64,000 nt of DNA from Chromatiaceae bacterium (GTDB taxonomy: Bacteria > Pseudomonadota > Gammaproteobacteria > Chromatiales > Chromatiaceae), in the NCBI GenBank assembly GCA_024235215.1, contig JACKMU010000004.1, positions 186,001 through 250,000 of the forward strand. Reading direction: 5' to 3'. Positions 43,203 to 51,357 of this stretch are shown in pieces (position 1 is the stretch's first letter; every line of letters begins with the position of its first letter). Both the position numbers and the translations under genes were made by a program. The notes beneath the pieces are model-generated. The model had not been told where the DNA came from and ran no database searches. It saw only the letters and a list, made by a program, of their open reading frames with translations.

Positions 43203-43973
43203 ATGCCAGGCGGAAGCACAAATATCTTCGTCTCCTATTGTCATGATGATGCACCGTTGGTTGGTCCAGTGGTTAAACTTCTGCGAGTGAACAACTCCTT
43301 CGTGTTTCAAGATGTCGACCACATTCGGCCAGGCAAGCAGTGGCGTGGCGAAATTGCTAAGGCTATAAGCGATGCCCAGTTGGTTGTCGTTTTCTGGTGC
43401 AATCATGCCAGCAATTCGATGGAAGTTTCGAATGAATGGAAAGAAGCTATTAAACAAGAAAAGGATCTTTTGCCGCTTTTGCTGGATAAAACTCCGCTGC
43501 CCCCTGAGTTGGGTGAATTTCAGTGGATAGACTTTCGAGGAATGGTTGGCATGAGCCATGGTACGGTGGAACCGCATGCCGTTGAGTCTACGACGTCAGT
43601 TGAAGCCAGGCGGTTTTCCATTATTGGCTTTGCTACCGCATTCATAGCCATAATGAGTGTGAGCTTGGTTACCTTGCTTAACACCAAGGATTCCGCTCCC
43701 CCAAGCCATGGTTCGCCAGTCGAGTCACCACCGTTACCCCCACCGATAGCGGATTCGGCTTATGTTAATAGCTTCCTGCTTTTTTTCGCTGTTGCTATCG
43801 CTGTTGTTGCCTGTCTCGTGTGGTTCATGAGGTGGCGTTTCAGGAGGCGGACTGTCATCACAACAGCGACTCCTCCTCCAGAAGAGTTTGGGCAAATTAT
43901 CGCGAAAGAATTGGAAGTCGAGATATTACGGCGTACAAAAGGCAAGCAGAATAGTGCAACGGACGATAAATAG
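43203..43973 (+). CDS. TIR-domain protein with two membrane segments
   Basis: Protein of 256 residues. Residues 4-112 are a TIR domain: STNIFVSYCHDD, FQDVDHIRPGKQW, LVVVFWC, then SNEWKEAI, whose Glu is the candidate NADase residue. Two membrane segments follow: FSIIGFATAFIAIMSVSLV and YVNSFLLFFAVAIAVVACLV, separated by a proline-rich loop. The C-terminal 35 residues are charged and cytoplasmic. ATG 43182 is an alternative start. The next gene starts directly after its TAG. The role is unknown; TIR proteins often act in defence or NAD depletion. Confidence 0.85.
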   Translation: MPGGSTNIFVSYCHDDAPLVGPVVKLLRVNNSFVFQDVDHIRPGKQWRGEIAKAISDAQLVVVFWCNHASNSMEVSNEWKEAIKQEKDLLPLLLDKTPLPPELGEFQWIDFRGMVGMSHGTVEPHAVESTTSVEARRFSIIGFATAFIAIMSVSLVTLLNTKDSAPPSHGSPVESPPLPPPIADSAYVNSFLLFFAVAIAVVACLVWFMRWRFRRRTVITTATPPPEEFGQIIAKELEVEILRRTKGKQNSATDDK

Positions 43974-44384
43974 ATGAAACCATGTCGAGAATGCCGGCGT
44001 GAGGTATCCGAACAGGCAATAACCTGTCCTGGGTGCGGTGCTCCATTTCCAGCAAGAAATAAATGGGATGGGTGGGGTTTTGAGTACAAAACGGCAGCTA
44101 CCTTTCTCGGGCTTCCGTGGCTTCATGTTTCTTTCAAATTCCGTCCGAATCGACTCCCTGTTCCCGCAAAAGGCGTAATAGCTATCGGGCAGTTTGCAGT
44201 GGGTATTTTCACAGTGTCTCAATTTGGTATTGGGCTCGTGAGTATCAGTCAGTTCACGATTGCTGGTTATGCTCTGGCACAGTTTGCACTGGCTCATTCT
44301 TTGATAGCTCAGTTCGGGATCTATATTGATCAAGGTCAGGGCCAGATAGTAAAGAGCATCGGTGAATTACTTGGAATGTTCTAA
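43974..44384 (+). CDS. Zinc-ribbon protein with tandem decapeptide repeats
   Basis: Protein of 136 residues, starting at the ATG that touches the TIR gene's stop. Cys4, Cys7, Cys18 and Cys21 form a zinc ribbon (CREC, CPGC). A middle part (YKTAATFLGLPWLHVSF) is followed by five tandem 10-residue units from about residue 72, each with a (G/S/A)QF at its start (for example GQFAVGIFTV, SQFGIGLVSI). Such repeats suggest a short beta-solenoid. Related zinc-ribbon/repeat proteins are common in bacteria without a known role. Tight coupling to the TIR gene suggests joint function. Confidence 0.8.
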   Translation: MKPCRECRREVSEQAITCPGCGAPFPARNKWDGWGFEYKTAATFLGLPWLHVSFKFRPNRLPVPAKGVIAIGQFAVGIFTVSQFGIGLVSISQFTIAGYALAQFALAHSLIAQFGIYIDQGQGQIVKSIGELLGMF

Positions 44385-44575
44385 TCCCCGTGAGCCTCCA
44401 CCCAGACAACAGACAATAATAACCAGCGCGGTAAAATCTTAGAGAACAAACCTTGGTTCCAAGGGTTTCTGTGTCAGATTCAAGGTTGGGTTCTGCGCTC
44501 GATTACCGGGGACACTACACGATGGTGGGGAATCAGAGTGAGCGATAGTGCTCGATGGTCAGCATATTGCCAGGT

Positions 44576-45088
44576 CTATAAACCGTTTTCCGCCGCCAGT
44601 ACGCGACATTGCATTGAGAGCACCTTGTTCGTACCCGCTATCAGTCGCTGCCCCACTTCTTGAAATCCATGTCTGCGGTGAAACTTCTCTGATGCTGAGT
44701 TTCGTGGTATCCAACTGTACTCACAGGTGACTCTATCAATCCCTTGTGTGACGGCTGATGAGAAAATATCCCGGTAGAGAGCACTTCCCAGCTTCCGACC
44801 TGCGCATTTAGCATCAATGACAATCCGGTCCAGGTAGAGAAAGTTACTGTAACGTGCTTCGAACCATTCCAAGTTTGCATTCTGGTAACCACATCCATCA
44901 CGCATGGCCACAAGGAATCCAGCAACCTTTCCGTCAACTTCGATAACGCGGTAGTACGAAGCATAACCAGCCAGGTTTGCCAACCGTGCTGGGTCCATCG
45001 GACTCGTCCATTGAACTTCGACGTCGTTCAATCGCAGCACCGCTTCCGCATCTCCAATCTCTGCATCTCTGATTTGATGGTGTGACAC
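44576..45088 (-). CDS. GNAT-family N-acetyltransferase
   Basis: Acetyl-CoA-dependent acyltransferase of about 170 residues. The domain starts near QIRDAEIGDAEAVLRLND, with the acetyl-CoA loop at LDRIVIDAKCAGRKLGSALY and the C-terminal ASEKFHRRHGFQEVGQ. The open frame runs to 45154, but its first 20 or so codons lie inside the palindromic element at 45099-45266; GTG 45088 is the likely native start. Substrate is unknown. No direct partner is seen. Confidence 0.82.
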   Translation of the reverse strand: MSHHQIRDAEIGDAEAVLRLNDVEVQWTSPMDPARLANLAGYASYYRVIEVDGKVAGFLVAMRDGCGYQNANLEWFEARYSNFLYLDRIVIDAKCAGRKLGSALYRDIFSSAVTQGIDRVTCEYSWIPRNSASEKFHRRHGFQEVGQRLIAGTNKVLSMQCRVLAAENGL

Positions 45089-45098
45089 GAACAAAGAC

Positions 45099-45266
45099 CT
45101 AGGAGCCTGTCGGACTATGGATGTTTCTACTGCGGAAGTGGGAGAGCGGTCCAAATATTCCCCGATTTTCGTTACATAGGCCCACTATGCGCCTCAAATC
45201 GGGAACCATTTGGCCTCGCTCTCCCACTCCCTCGCTACGATCCTCCATAGTCCGACAGGCTCCTAG
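45099..45266. repeat. 168-base palindromic MITE-like element
   Basis: The outer arms CTAGGAGCCTGTCGGACTAT (from 45099) and its exact complement (ending 45266) are perfect over 23 bases. Inside, both halves share TGGGAGAGCG, CCAAAT and CCCGATTT in matching order, so most of the element is one imperfect palindrome. CTAG at both tips may be the target duplication. It has no coding capacity of its own and overlaps the 5' end of the GNAT open frame. Confidence 0.85.
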
Positions 45267-45386
45267 CGTCAGTGTAAGCGGCGGCTGAAGCCGAGCGGGG
45301 TTTGTGTCGTAGTGGCAATGCCATACGCAACAAACGGTGAAGCTCCATACGTCCGGGTGAGCGCAGCCAACGGTTTGGCCGGATTG

Positions 45387-45833
45387 TTATGACTTCCGTT
45401 CACAGGGTTGATCGACGAAATGGAAGTAAGAATCGAAAATCTCGATATCGCAGAAAATGCATTTTGGCTTTGCTGCAATCGATAACCTGCCACCACATTC
45501 GCAATTTGCGTAGTGCAGCAGGTGATCGAACTTATCAGCCAGATTCTCGACCACTGTTGCCAACTCCGCAGTTGAACTACCCGCAATATACCGCTTACGA
45601 AGCACCTGTAGCATTTCCAATATCTCGCTGTGCTCAGGTACATAGGCGTCCAAACCAATTCCGTACCGGTGGCACAGGCTGCAATTCATCTCCCACTCGT
45701 ACGGATGAAAGCCGACACCTTTTGCAAAGAGGGCCGACTCTTCGCGACACACGCTGCAAACAACCGGCTTGCAGATCACCATTAGCGCTTTTTCGCGCTC
45801 CGTCATCGTCTCTTTAAGTTTTTTCCGCGCCAT
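45387..45833 (-). CDS. Cysteine-pair-rich protein of unknown function
   Basis: I do not recognise the family of this protein. From ATG 45833 it has 148 residues; the frame can extend to 45902 (171 residues). It has CSVC and CSLC in the first half and CECG and CIFC in the second half, a pattern that suggests two zinc sites. The middle helix (YVPEHSEILEMLQVLRKRY) links them. It lies beside a MITE-like element and is probably accessory. Confidence 0.6.
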   Translation of the reverse strand: MARKKLKETMTEREKALMVICKPVVCSVCREESALFAKGVGFHPYEWEMNCSLCHRYGIGLDAYVPEHSEILEMLQVLRKRYIAGSSTAELATVVENLADKFDHLLHYANCECGGRLSIAAKPKCIFCDIEIFDSYFHFVDQPCERKS

Positions 45834-45902
45834 CTGATCAACGCATAATTCTACCGGTAACCGGATAAAAAGTGTGTAGCTATTTTTCTGTGTGACCGGC
45901 AT

Positions 45903-46409
45903 GTTAGTGGGCCACCCGGCGCAAGTCCAGTCATGGTCCTTGGAAGAGACTGGATGATTCAGGTGAAGGCAAGGGGAGAAAAGTCCATCTGCACCTCATG
46001 GAGAAAGGTAGGCCGGTAAGGCGTCGCACGGGCGCCATGAAGGATCCGAAGGAAGCAGCTGAAGAACCGATCATGGATGGCCGGATTGGCACAGTGCAAC
46101 AGCACAGGAGCCGAGAAGAGCGGCTATTCGATTGCTGGTGAGTTCCATGCTTCCCCATCATGCAGGTAGTACAGCGCGTGTGCAAAAGCAAACGCTCAGA
46201 TTTTGCTTGGTTTCGGCAGTAATCAGGAAATATTTTTCTCCAAAAAAAATTATTTATGAGTTAGCAGGTTCAGACCGCACCCACACCGCCTCTAAAGTTT
46301 CTTCCAATAGCGTCCGCTACTACTCCTGCATCCTGCCGGGAGTAGCCCCTGTCTGGCATCCCTGTCTCCCGCACCGGTTTTTTTCAATATCGTATGGAGG
46401 ATTTTTACT
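45903..46409. other. Intergenic region with possible mobile-element remnant
   Basis: No complete gene is supported in this 507-base region. From about 45909 to 46150 the sequence is GC-rich and structured and includes an open 47-codon stretch (45998-46141) whose character recalls group II intron or related element ends, but no domain V was found. The right part, 46190-46409, is AT-rich and should hold the promoter of the sensor-chemoreceptor pair. Confidence 0.35.
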
Positions 46410-46967
46410 GTGAAGAGATTGATTTCAAGCTTTGTTTTAGCTGCTCTGTTGTCACCCGCGCTGGTGGTGGCGGAAGAAGCTCCGGACTCTGTCAGGCAGC
46501 TCGCAGCCAAATTGAAAACCTGGGGCATCAATCCAACCATCGTTGCTGCGGTGAAAACGCAAAATGCGGCAGGACAGAGTCTGGATCAGATCAAGCAGCG
46601 TGATGCGACCTGGCGTGCAACCAGCGGAATCGACGAGTTGATGCAATCCCTGCTGGATAATGAGGCGGCCAAAGAGCTCGGTAAACTGGAAAAGAGCGAA
46701 CCCTATTTTTTTGAGTTGTTCGTCATGGACAACCAAGGTGCCAACGTCGCGATGACCAACAAAACCTCCGATTATTGGCAAGGGGACGAGGATAAATTTA
46801 CCTATTCCTTCCATGATGGGCAGGGTGATGTGCATATCGGTGAGGTCGAGTTCGACGAAAGTGCCCAAGCCTATCTGGTGCAGGTGTCGGTGCCGGTCAT
46901 GGACGGCGGTCACGCGATCGGTGCAATGACGATTGGTATCAATATTGATCTGCTGGAAGCGCAATAA
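46410..46967 (+). CDS. Periplasmic PDC/Cache-like sensor protein
   Basis: Protein of 185 residues with a signal peptide (ISSFVLAALLSPALVVA) and a start at GTG 46410. After a helical stretch it shows the PDC-like features ELFVMDNQGANVAMTNKTSD and the C-terminal VQVSVPVMDGGHAIGAMTIG, as in the ligand-binding domains of chemoreceptors and kinases, but here as a free periplasmic protein. The chemoreceptor gene begins 29 bases after its stop, so the two are likely partners. Confidence 0.85.
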   Translation: MKRLISSFVLAALLSPALVVAEEAPDSVRQLAAKLKTWGINPTIVAAVKTQNAAGQSLDQIKQRDATWRATSGIDELMQSLLDNEAAKELGKLEKSEPYFFELFVMDNQGANVAMTNKTSDYWQGDEDKFTYSFHDGQGDVHIGEVEFDESAQAYLVQVSVPVMDGGHAIGAMTIGINIDLLEAQ

Positions 46968-46996
46968 GCCTCCATACATGGCTTGGGAGTCAATCG

Positions 46997-48643
46997 ATGT
47001 CGTGGTTTCATAATCTCACCTTTCGATGGAAACTGGCACTGCCAATCGCGCTGCTCACGCTTTTGTTCGTTTTCTTTGCGCTGAACAGTATCAATCTGAT
47101 AAATCGCCTTGGAGACAACGTAAATCAGATCGCCGATGAACACATGTCGGCACTCGGCTATCTTTTGCAGGCGGACCGCGATCTTTATCAAGCCTTGACC
47201 GCCGAACGCAGTCTGATTTTCGTTGAGACCAACTCGGACGCCTTCCAGACCTTGGCCGAAATGCACAATGAAAATATCGAACAGGCTCATACCCGCGTCG
47301 GTAAATTTTTCGAGGCTACGCACCTGGAGAGTGCCCGCTCGCGGGAACAGGAATTTTTTACCCTGTTCGATAAATGGAAAACGACGACAGAGGAGATCGA
47401 GCGGCAACGCAGTGAAGGCGGGCGCAATGGCAGACGCACAGCGATAGAGCTGAGTTTCAAGGAGGGCGCCGCACAGTTTGATGCCATGCGTAAAATCATC
47501 GAGGAGCTGACCGAACAAGTGGAAGCTGAAGCAGCAGCTGCAGCCGTGGGGGCCAGTGCCGCTATCGACAGAAATCTGGTGGCACAACTGGTGACCCTGG
47601 TTGTTGGCTTGGTAATCTGCGGTTTGTTGGCGATACTCTTCCCGTCATTGGTTACCGGACCCCTCAAGCGGGTCATCGGTACCATCGAAAATCTGGCCAG
47701 CGGTAGCGGAGACCTCACCTTGCGGGTGCAAGTGCAGAGTAAAGACGAGCTTGGCCATTTATCCGCCAGTCTGAACCAGTTCCTGGACAAACTGCACGAT
47801 TTGATCAAACGGGTGGCGGTCAGTTCGGTGGAGGTGCGCAATGCCGCCAACACCTTGTTGCGGCTGAACAACGAAACACAGGAGATGGTGGCCAGCCAGC
47901 ACACCGCCACCGACATGGTGGCCACGGCTGTCAATGAGATGTCCGCGTCAGCCAAGGAGGTTGCTCAGAGTGCCTCCAGTGCGGCAGATGCTGCCCGCTC
48001 TGCAGACTCCGACGCCAGCAAAGGGAACGAACGCGTCAACTCTTCGGCGGCATCGATCAATGACTTGGCCGAGGATGTAGAGCGGGCGGCTACCATGATC
48101 AATATGCTGGAGCGCGAAACCGAAGGGGTCGGTTCGGTACTCGATGTCATTCGGGGAATCGCGGAGCAGACCAATCTGTTGGCGTTGAATGCAGCGATCG
48201 AAGCGGCGCGGGCCGGCGAACAGGGCAGGGGATTTGCGGTGGTGGCGGATGAAGTACGTACACTGGCCAGCCGCACTCAGCAGTCGACAAAGGAGATTCA
48301 CGAAATGATCGAACGCCTTCAGGCCGGTGCCCGGGATGCGGTTTCGGTCATGGATGCCGGGCGCAAAAAGGCACATGCGAGCGTCGAGCGGGCGCAATCT
48401 GCCGGGACCTCCTTACAGGAGATTACCAAGGCGGTGGCCTCAATCAGCGAGATGAACACGCAGATTGCCGTCTCTGTGGAAGAGCAGAACGCCGTGACGG
48501 AGGAGATCAATCGCAATATCAGCGATATCAGCACAACCTCCAACCGCACGGCGCTGCTCTCTGCGGAAACTGCAAAAGCCAGTGCGATGTTGTCAGATCA
48601 CGCCCAGAATCTGGATAAGATCGTGCAAAATTTCAATATCTGA
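46997..48643 (+). CDS. Methyl-accepting chemotaxis protein
   Basis: Inner-membrane chemoreceptor of 548 residues. The first membrane segment (LALPIALLTLLFVFFAL) is followed by a helical periplasmic domain of about 155 residues, a second membrane segment (VTLVVGLVICGLLAILF near 195), a HAMP domain, and a long cytoplasmic helical hairpin. The signalling tip IAEQTNLLALNAAIEAARAG is intact and contacts CheA and CheW. The periplasmic domain looks like a four-helix bundle, so the Cache-like protein upstream may supply ligand sensing. Confidence 0.96.
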   Translation: MSWFHNLTFRWKLALPIALLTLLFVFFALNSINLINRLGDNVNQIADEHMSALGYLLQADRDLYQALTAERSLIFVETNSDAFQTLAEMHNENIEQAHTRVGKFFEATHLESARSREQEFFTLFDKWKTTTEEIERQRSEGGRNGRRTAIELSFKEGAAQFDAMRKIIEELTEQVEAEAAAAAVGASAAIDRNLVAQLVTLVVGLVICGLLAILFPSLVTGPLKRVIGTIENLASGSGDLTLRVQVQSKDELGHLSASLNQFLDKLHDLIKRVAVSSVEVRNAANTLLRLNNETQEMVASQHTATDMVATAVNEMSASAKEVAQSASSAADAARSADSDASKGNERVNSSAASINDLAEDVERAATMINMLERETEGVGSVLDVIRGIAEQTNLLALNAAIEAARAGEQGRGFAVVADEVRTLASRTQQSTKEIHEMIERLQAGARDAVSVMDAGRKKAHASVERAQSAGTSLQEITKAVASISEMNTQIAVSVEEQNAVTEEINRNISDISTTSNRTALLSAETAKASAMLSDHAQNLDKIVQNFNI

Positions 48644-48670
48644 TCGGCGCCGCCTGACAACTTCTCCAAC

Positions 48671-48704
48671 GCCGGTTTCAGGGCACTAGCTGCCGGAAAC
48701 CGGC
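48671..48704 (+). terminator. Hairpin after the chemoreceptor gene
   Basis: GCCGGTTTC (48671-48679) and GAAACCGGC (48696-48704) pair perfectly around a 16-base loop, 28 bases after the chemoreceptor stop. There is no T run, so it is only a candidate terminator or stabilising hairpin. Confidence 0.4.
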
Positions 48705-48862
48705 TGCGGTGTTTACTGCTGGTGACCACCGTACCATGGCAGGCGAACGGGCAGGAGATAAGACTGCCGGCCGCATTGGTGAGTCGGATTGCCGGTGCAA
48801 TGACGAACCAGAGTTGTCTCATCAAACGTGTTTTGCAATCGTACCGGAAAGACGCCTGTACT

Positions 48863-49195
48863 ATGAGGATCAATCATCTCGTTCTGCTGCTGTTGGTGAC
48901 CGGATGCTCCGGCCCGATAGGTGAAGATTTCAATGACGTGGATGCGATTGGCGCTTCCGATACCTGGAAAGATTGGGTGATTCTGGGGCGCTTCGGCCCA
49001 TCCGGTCCGTTTGAGCTTACCGGGATCAGCTACTGTGATTTCGGCGAGTCCTGCGAGTTCTCACACGACGGCCAGCCGCACCGCTATGAAAATTTTCCTG
49101 ACCATAAGCTGGCTGTGCTGCGGTTGCAGAGCCGAGATGGGGAAGTTTCGCATGTCGTTTTGCGCAGCAGGCTGGATATTTTTGGTCATCGATAA
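48863..49195 (+). CDS. Small lipoprotein of unknown function
   Basis: Protein of 110 residues whose start MRINHLVLLLLVTGCSG is a lipoprotein signal with lipobox VTGC, so Cys15 would be lipid-modified. The mature part has two further cysteines near the middle (YCDFGESCEF) and no recognised domain. The open frame extends to 48722, but only the ATG at 48863 places the signal sequence at the N-terminus. It is likely transcribed with the following HIT gene. Confidence 0.72.
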   Translation: MRINHLVLLLLVTGCSGPIGEDFNDVDAIGASDTWKDWVILGRFGPSGPFELTGISYCDFGESCEFSHDGQPHRYENFPDHKLAVLRLQSRDGEVSHVVLRSRLDIFGHR

Positions 49196-49280
49196 AGGAT
49201 GACTGCGCTGCAGCGGCTTGATTCACTCTCGCCGGGTAGCTATTTTAACCGGGCAGAGGCCACCCGGGGATTCAGTCAAG

Positions 49281-49730
49281 ATGTTACAGAAACCAAATCA
49301 GACGATGACTCGTTTCGGCTATCCCGAAACGTTGATTCAGACATACGAACACTGGGTTGTGCTTCTGCGCGACAAGCAGGTCACCCTGGGCTCACTGATT
49401 CTCTGTTCGCGTTCTGATGCGACCGCCTTCTCAGCACTGTCGAGCGAAGCATTCGGAGAACTGCAAAGGGTCATAAAGCAGATCGAGCACAGCCTGACAG
49501 CAGCTTTCCACTATGAAAAGATCAACTATCTGATGCTGATGATGTCCGATCCGAATGTCCACTTCCATGTCATCCCACGCTATTCGACACCGCGCAGCGC
49601 CTGTGGGTTGACCTTGAGTGATGGCGGCTGGCCTGCTGTACCCAAACTGAACGAAGCCTATGCGACGACCGCGGTGGAGCGCGCCGCGCTCTGCCGGTAC
49701 ATCCAAGGATACTGGAGGCTCGGAGCCTGA
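49281..49730 (+). CDS. HIT-domain protein
   Basis: Histidine-triad superfamily protein of 149 residues from ATG 49281 (MLQKPNQ). The fold elements are YEHWVVLLRDKQVTLGSLIL and a motif DPNVHFHVIPRYS near residue 112, which keeps two of the three histidines of the classic triad; the third position is Ile. Members hydrolyse or transfer nucleotides; the exact substrate is not predictable. The frame runs back to 49218, but the upstream part does not fit the family. Confidence 0.85.
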   Translation: MLQKPNQTMTRFGYPETLIQTYEHWVVLLRDKQVTLGSLILCSRSDATAFSALSSEAFGELQRVIKQIEHSLTAAFHYEKINYLMLMMSDPNVHFHVIPRYSTPRSACGLTLSDGGWPAVPKLNEAYATTAVERAALCRYIQGYWRLGA

Positions 49731-50074
49731 GCGCGCGGGTCAATTCCTGAAATCCTTTCGGGCTCTCGCGCTGCTTGGCGACTGCCCTTGCCACACACCG
49801 TTGCTGCGAGTCATCGCAGCGCGTCCGTAACAGCGCAGATGCCCCACGCACCCGTTTATGCACCGTTGTGACCCTGCTCACGCTAATGGAATCACATTGT
49901 AAACATTAACAAATTTTGACATTTGCTGGCTCAAGATTTGATTACACTCGACGTTACCAATGCGACGGTTCGACTTCCATCAACCGTACACTGAACAGAC
50001 ACTTCTCAAACCATCCGAGTGGTTTTCTCGAGAAAAGATCACTGGAGTCTCCGATACCCCAGAGAGGTAGCACG
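49731..50074. other. Intergenic region upstream of the FeeM-like gene
   Basis: No gene is supported in this 344-base region. It is rich in GC at the left and AT at the right, where the promoter candidate at 49916 lies. The open frame of the downstream gene runs back to 49916, but that part overlaps the promoter signal and lacks a ribosome site. Confidence 0.4.
49916..49945 (+). promoter_or_regulatory. Candidate sigma-70 promoter
   Basis: A perfect TTGACA at 49916-49921 is followed by GATTAC at 49940-49945 after 18 bases, a poor -10. The site lies about 130 bases before the FeeM-like start. The -35 match is the main evidence. Confidence 0.35.
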
Positions 50075-50998
50075 ATGGAGATGAAATCGACGACTTTCCG
50101 CCTGAACCCAGCTCACTCAGACAGTGCTAAAGAGGAAACGGGGGGAAAGCGCCAGCAGTACTGCACCGACTCCGATACGGAATCGGTCGTGGTTGAATTG
50201 GCCACTACGGTGGAGGACCTGAATGCGGCATACCGGCTAGTGTACGAACGATATCTCGTTGAGGGTTACCAGGAGCCTGCACCGGGCAAGATACGCTTCG
50301 TCGCGCACTGCTGCTTACCCGAGAGTTACACCTTTGTGGCTCGATTCAGAGGAGAGATCATCGCGACGCTGACGCTGATCCAAGACCGCGACTTCGGGCT
50401 ACCCCTGGAGCGGGAGTACCACAGGGAGATCCGTGCGCTGCGCTTTCAAGGCAGGAGGATTGCAGAGGTATCCTGCCTGGCTACCCGGGAGGGGGTGGAT
50501 CGACGTGTGGTTCTGGAACTGATCCGCACCATGTACCTGTTTGCCCGCTACCGGGTGGGTGTGACGGATTGGGTGATCGCCATCAATCCAAAGCAGTGCG
50601 GTTTCTACGCCAAGGGCCTGTTATTCGAGTCACTGGGTGGACAACGTACCTATTCAGCCTGTGAAGGCGCACCGGCGGTTGCCCTGATCACCGACATCAC
50701 CGATTGGGAGGAGCGCATGCGGCAGGAGCATGGCAACGGTCTGTTGGGAAGATTCTTCAGTCGCGATGGCAAGACGGCGGCGACATCCCGGATACCGTCA
50801 CCACCCGGCAGGGAGCAACTCGCCGAGAGACTGGAGTTCGCTGAGCGGATAATGGCCATACGCGGCACCGATACGGCAATCCGGGCCCGGATCCGCGCTG
50901 CCTATGTAAATCCCGCAAGAGTGCAATCCACCGATTCGGCCTATCCGAAAAATCTGCCTCTCCCGACCACACGGTTTGGACGGTATCAGATTGCGTGA
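50075..50998 (+). CDS. FeeM-like N-acyl amino acid synthase / acyltransferase
   Basis: Protein of 307 residues from ATG 50075, which has AGAGAGG upstream. The central region resembles the FeeM/autoinducer-synthase branch of the GNAT superfamily: LNAAYRLVYERYLVEGYQEP, then a basic patch EIRALRFQGRRIAEVSCLA and the helix LELIRTMYLFARY. Such enzymes join an acyl-ACP chain to an amino acid or similar amine. The last 70 residues are basic and low in complexity. No biosynthetic partner gene is adjacent. Confidence 0.78.
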   Translation: MEMKSTTFRLNPAHSDSAKEETGGKRQQYCTDSDTESVVVELATTVEDLNAAYRLVYERYLVEGYQEPAPGKIRFVAHCCLPESYTFVARFRGEIIATLTLIQDRDFGLPLEREYHREIRALRFQGRRIAEVSCLATREGVDRRVVLELIRTMYLFARYRVGVTDWVIAINPKQCGFYAKGLLFESLGGQRTYSACEGAPAVALITDITDWEERMRQEHGNGLLGRFFSRDGKTAATSRIPSPPGREQLAERLEFAERIMAIRGTDTAIRARIRAAYVNPARVQSTDSAYPKNLPLPTTRFGRYQIA

Positions 50999-51357
50999 AG
51001 CCCCGGTGGGAAAGCGCGTCGGCAGCACCAGGTTGAGGCCGCAACCATCGGGTTGCAGCGTCACTTCCGCATAGCTCCCGCCAGCGTTCAATTGCGTCTG
51101 AATCGAGCAGTGGCAGCAGCTGGTTGAGAAGACGATCCCGTCCACTGCTCATCCTGATGGCAGTCGCTGATGAATACTGCGGCTCTGGTTAACCTGCCGT
51201 CCCGATGACGAGGCGGAAAGCTACGCTTTTCTGCTATTGTTGAAGTGGAGGTTCTGCCACAAACTATTAAACTGGCCGTTCTGAGCGGGCAACGCGGCAG
51301 CGTTTTGGTCCAGTCGTTCCGGCTCAGCCGCACATCGCAGCGTACAGGAGTGCCGCT
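50999..51357. other. Intergenic region upstream of the second TIR gene
   Basis: This 359-base stretch has no supported gene. A small hairpin GCAACC/GGTTGC with an ATCG loop lies near 51042-51057, just after the FeeM-like gene. The promoter for the TIR gene should be here, but no clear boxes were found. Confidence 0.35.

Noticed and set aside
45268..45400. Possible integron attC site next to the GNAT and cysteine-rich genes
   Set aside because: TAACAATCCGG on the minus strand recalls an attC start, but no matching GTTRRRY end or paired core was found, and there is no integrase or cassette series.
45909..46150. Complete group II intron
   Set aside because: No GTGYG 5' end, no recognisable domain V and no reverse transcriptase gene; at most a remnant.
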